Positions 62,870-64,000 of a stretch of DNA of 64,000 nucleotides are shown in pieces; position 1 is the first letter of the stretch; the number at the start of each line of letters is the position of its first letter. The position numbers and the translations under genes were made by a program. A model generated the notes under the pieces. The model searched no databases. It was given only the letters and a program-made list of their open reading frames with translations, and had not been told where the DNA came from. Location of the stretch: NCBI RefSeq assembly GCF_006538365.1, contig NZ_BJKN01000002.1, positions 1,147,501 through 1,211,500 of the forward strand, in the 5' to 3' direction. Origin of the DNA: Moorella sp. E308F. Lineage in GTDB: Bacteria > Bacillota > DSM-521 > Neomoorellales > Neomoorellaceae.

Positions 62870-62880
62870 GGGGTCTCCTC

Positions 62881-63543
62881 CTAGATAAAAGTATTCAGCC
62901 GCCCGAAAAAGACCAGCAAACCCATAATAATAAGTATAATCCCGCTTACAAAGGATATAATGGGTAAATAACGAGAAAACTGGCGTAAAAGGCGAAAAAC
63001 CGGTCCTAGGGCCAGGGCGCTGGCGATAAATGGAACTGCCAGCCCAAGGGAGTAAAAAGTAAGGAGAAGCATACCCTTAAAAAGGGTGGCCTGGCTGCCG
63101 GCGTAAATCAAAATAGAAGCCAGGACCGGGCCGATGCAGGGCGTCCAGCCAGCGGCAAAGGCCATCCCCAGCAGAAAGGAAGGGGCGACGCCTGGAGCCC
63201 GGGGCTGCATGTACCACTTTTTTTCTTGATTTAAAAAGGGCAGACGGACAATTCCGGCCACCTGCAAACCGAAGAATATAATCAGGATTCCCCCGGCACG
63301 GTTTAAAAAGGGACGGTACAGCTGGAGCAGAGAGCCCAGGCCACCGGCCGAGGTCCCCAGGAGGATAAAGATCAGGGAAAAGCCGGCGGTAAAGAGAGCC
63401 GCCCGGCCGGCTAAAAAAGAGCGGTCCAGTTCCTCTACCTTACCGCTAGCTACGGCTGAGCCGCCTAGGTAAGTAAAATAGGCCGGCAACAAAGGTATAA
63501 TACAGGGTGAAAAAAAGGATAGCATACCGGCGGCGAAGGCCAC
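62881..63543 (-). CDS. ccdA: CcdA/DsbD-type transmembrane electron carrier
   Basis: 220 aa as given, six membrane helices. The redox cysteines are in FFSPCIIPLLPAYF (helix 1) and AAGWTPCIGPVLAS (helix 4). The start is uncertain: a GTG at 63543 has a weak ribosome site, while a CTG at 63564 (product LGNWSIAVAFAAG) is seven bases after GAGGTG and would complete helix 1. Transports electrons from cytosolic thioredoxin to the TlpA-like partner encoded next to it. Confidence 0.9.
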   Translation of the reverse strand: MAFAAGMLSFFSPCIIPLLPAYFTYLGGSAVASGKVEELDRSFLAGRAALFTAGFSLIFILLGTSAGGLGSLLQLYRPFLNRAGGILIIFFGLQVAGIVRLPFLNQEKKWYMQPRAPGVAPSFLLGMAFAAGWTPCIGPVLASILIYAGSQATLFKGMLLLTFYSLGLAVPFIASALALGPVFRLLRQFSRYLPIISFVSGIILIIMGLLVFFGRLNTFI

Positions 63544-63583
63544 GGCTATAGACCAGTTTCCCAGAGTTGCTCACCTCTTTTTG

Positions 63584-63612
63584 ATTATATTATTTTTAAG
63601 TTACGCCGTCAA
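63584..63612 (-). promoter_or_regulatory. Promoter of the ccdA-tlpA pair
   Basis: TTGACG (63607-63612), 17-base spacer, TATAAT (63584-63589) on the minus strand. The leader is very short, since GAGGTG begins about 10 bases after the -10. Confidence 0.85.
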
Positions 63613-63733
63613 TATAATACTGCCAGGAAAAGGAATCAAGCCGAATGCAAAGCAAATGAGACAAAAATGTGGATAAATGACCTCTTTGTAATCTGGAGAA
63701 TGTCTTTTGCCTTTGTACCATCATTAAACCCAA

Positions 63734-63762
63734 TTGGTGGCAATGTCTTCTAATGCTATAAT
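63734..63762 (+). promoter_or_regulatory. Promoter of the gene at 63801
   Basis: TTGGTG (63734-63739), 17-base spacer, TATAAT (63757-63762) on the plus strand, 38 bases before the ATG. Confidence 0.75.
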
Positions 63763-63800
63763 AGGTGGCGGCGTAAATACCCTGATTGGGGGAGATAAGA

Positions 63801-64000
63801 ATGGATTGGGAAATAATAAGCCCTGCCCAGGTTTTATATCTAGTTGCTGTTGGCTTTTACCTGTTTTTTTTCACCCTTTTCCTAAGGTATTTCTTCTGGA
63901 TGTGGTATTCCTACCGTAATTACTGGAGCAAGCGGTTAGCCCTCGACAAGGAAAAGGTGGTAGCCCTGGCAGCTACCAAAAACCTGGAGCTACCTTTTTT
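63801..64000 (+). CDS. Membrane protein, probably family 2 glycosyltransferase (5' part only)
   Basis: ATG after GGGGGAG opens a frame of at least 66 codons that runs off the window. MDWEIISPAQVLYLVAVGFY begins an N-terminal membrane helix (about 11-32), then a basic cytosolic stretch ending TKNLELPF. Membrane-bound GT2 enzymes often start this way just before their SIIVPARNE motif, which is not reached here, so the family is a guess. Confidence 0.55.
   Translation, partial: MDWEIISPAQVLYLVAVGFYLFFFTLFLRYFFWMWYSYRNYWSKRLALDKEKVVALAATKNLELPF

Overview
The window looks like chromosome from an endospore-forming, anaerobic, probably thermophilic Firmicute of the Moorella type (acetogen-like). 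Evidence: strong AGGAGG-type ribosome binding sites with many GTG/TTG starts, CotF-type spore coat genes, a UGA (selenocysteine) codon in a glutaredoxin-like gene, a molybdenum-cofactor riboswitch with Mo/W transport and cofactor genes, BFD-type ferredoxin chemistry and a generally GC-rich sequence. The genus is an inference from gene content, not a database result.

Left part (1-24.3 kb), mostly intact metabolic genes on the minus strand. A tRNA-Val unit is followed by glnA-lpdA-lipA behind one good promoter, a two-domain P-loop ATPase and a UbiX-like flavin prenyltransferase. From 16.7 kb down to 6.8 kb runs a compact catabolic cluster: IclR regulator, a divergent QPRTase-like protein, a MoCF-domain protein, a hydratase/decarboxylase of the MhpD family, acylating acetaldehyde dehydrogenase, 4-hydroxy-2-oxovalerate aldolase, a 2x[4Fe-4S]+BFD ferredoxin, a distant LarA-like protein, a BenE-type permease and an M24-fold protein that has lost every metal ligand. 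It resembles the lower branch of a meta-cleavage pathway, with no oxygenase in sight. Then come a Clp-fold serine proteinase, nadE, spore coat genes, the selenoprotein, an aminotransferase, a radical SAM/SPASM protein, a DUF1657 protein and a doubly frameshifted malate dehydrogenase.

Accessory island (24.7-45.6 kb). It is bracketed by an IS66 element (24735-27234, perfect 8-bp target duplication) and an ISL3 element (44208-45604, 9-bp direct repeat). Between them lie a type III restriction-modification system with one lesion in each subunit, an SRA-like/HNH endonuclease, a Nudix hydrolase, a DUF4268 protein, a broken SNase-Ada-type lipoprotein, and a tightly coupled three-gene operon: DUF4338/DruA-like, NurA-like nuclease and HerA-like ATPase. 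The operon begins 2 bp after the stop of a decayed tyrosine recombinase. Beyond it are an IS256 remnant, a DUF1659/amidase deletion chimera and a two-repeat CRISPR relic. The DruA-NurA-HerA operon is the best candidate in the window for an undescribed system, most plausibly anti-phage.

Right part (45.6-64 kb): TrkA, an unrecognised HTH protein, an intact M24 peptidase, a tRNA Val-Asp-Phe array, spermidine synthase/agmatinase, a Na/Pi cotransporter with PhoU, then mobB-moeA-mobA and modCBA-type genes behind a promoter, Moco riboswitch and hairpin. Next are a LysR regulator divergent from L-lactate dehydrogenase, a protein with three tandem XRE domains and a probable operator, a DUF2680 secreted protein, a TlpA/CcdA thiol-redox pair, and the start of a membrane protein, probably a glycosyltransferase. 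Coordinates of promoters and hairpins were read by eye; protein families were assigned from recognisable motifs without database searches.
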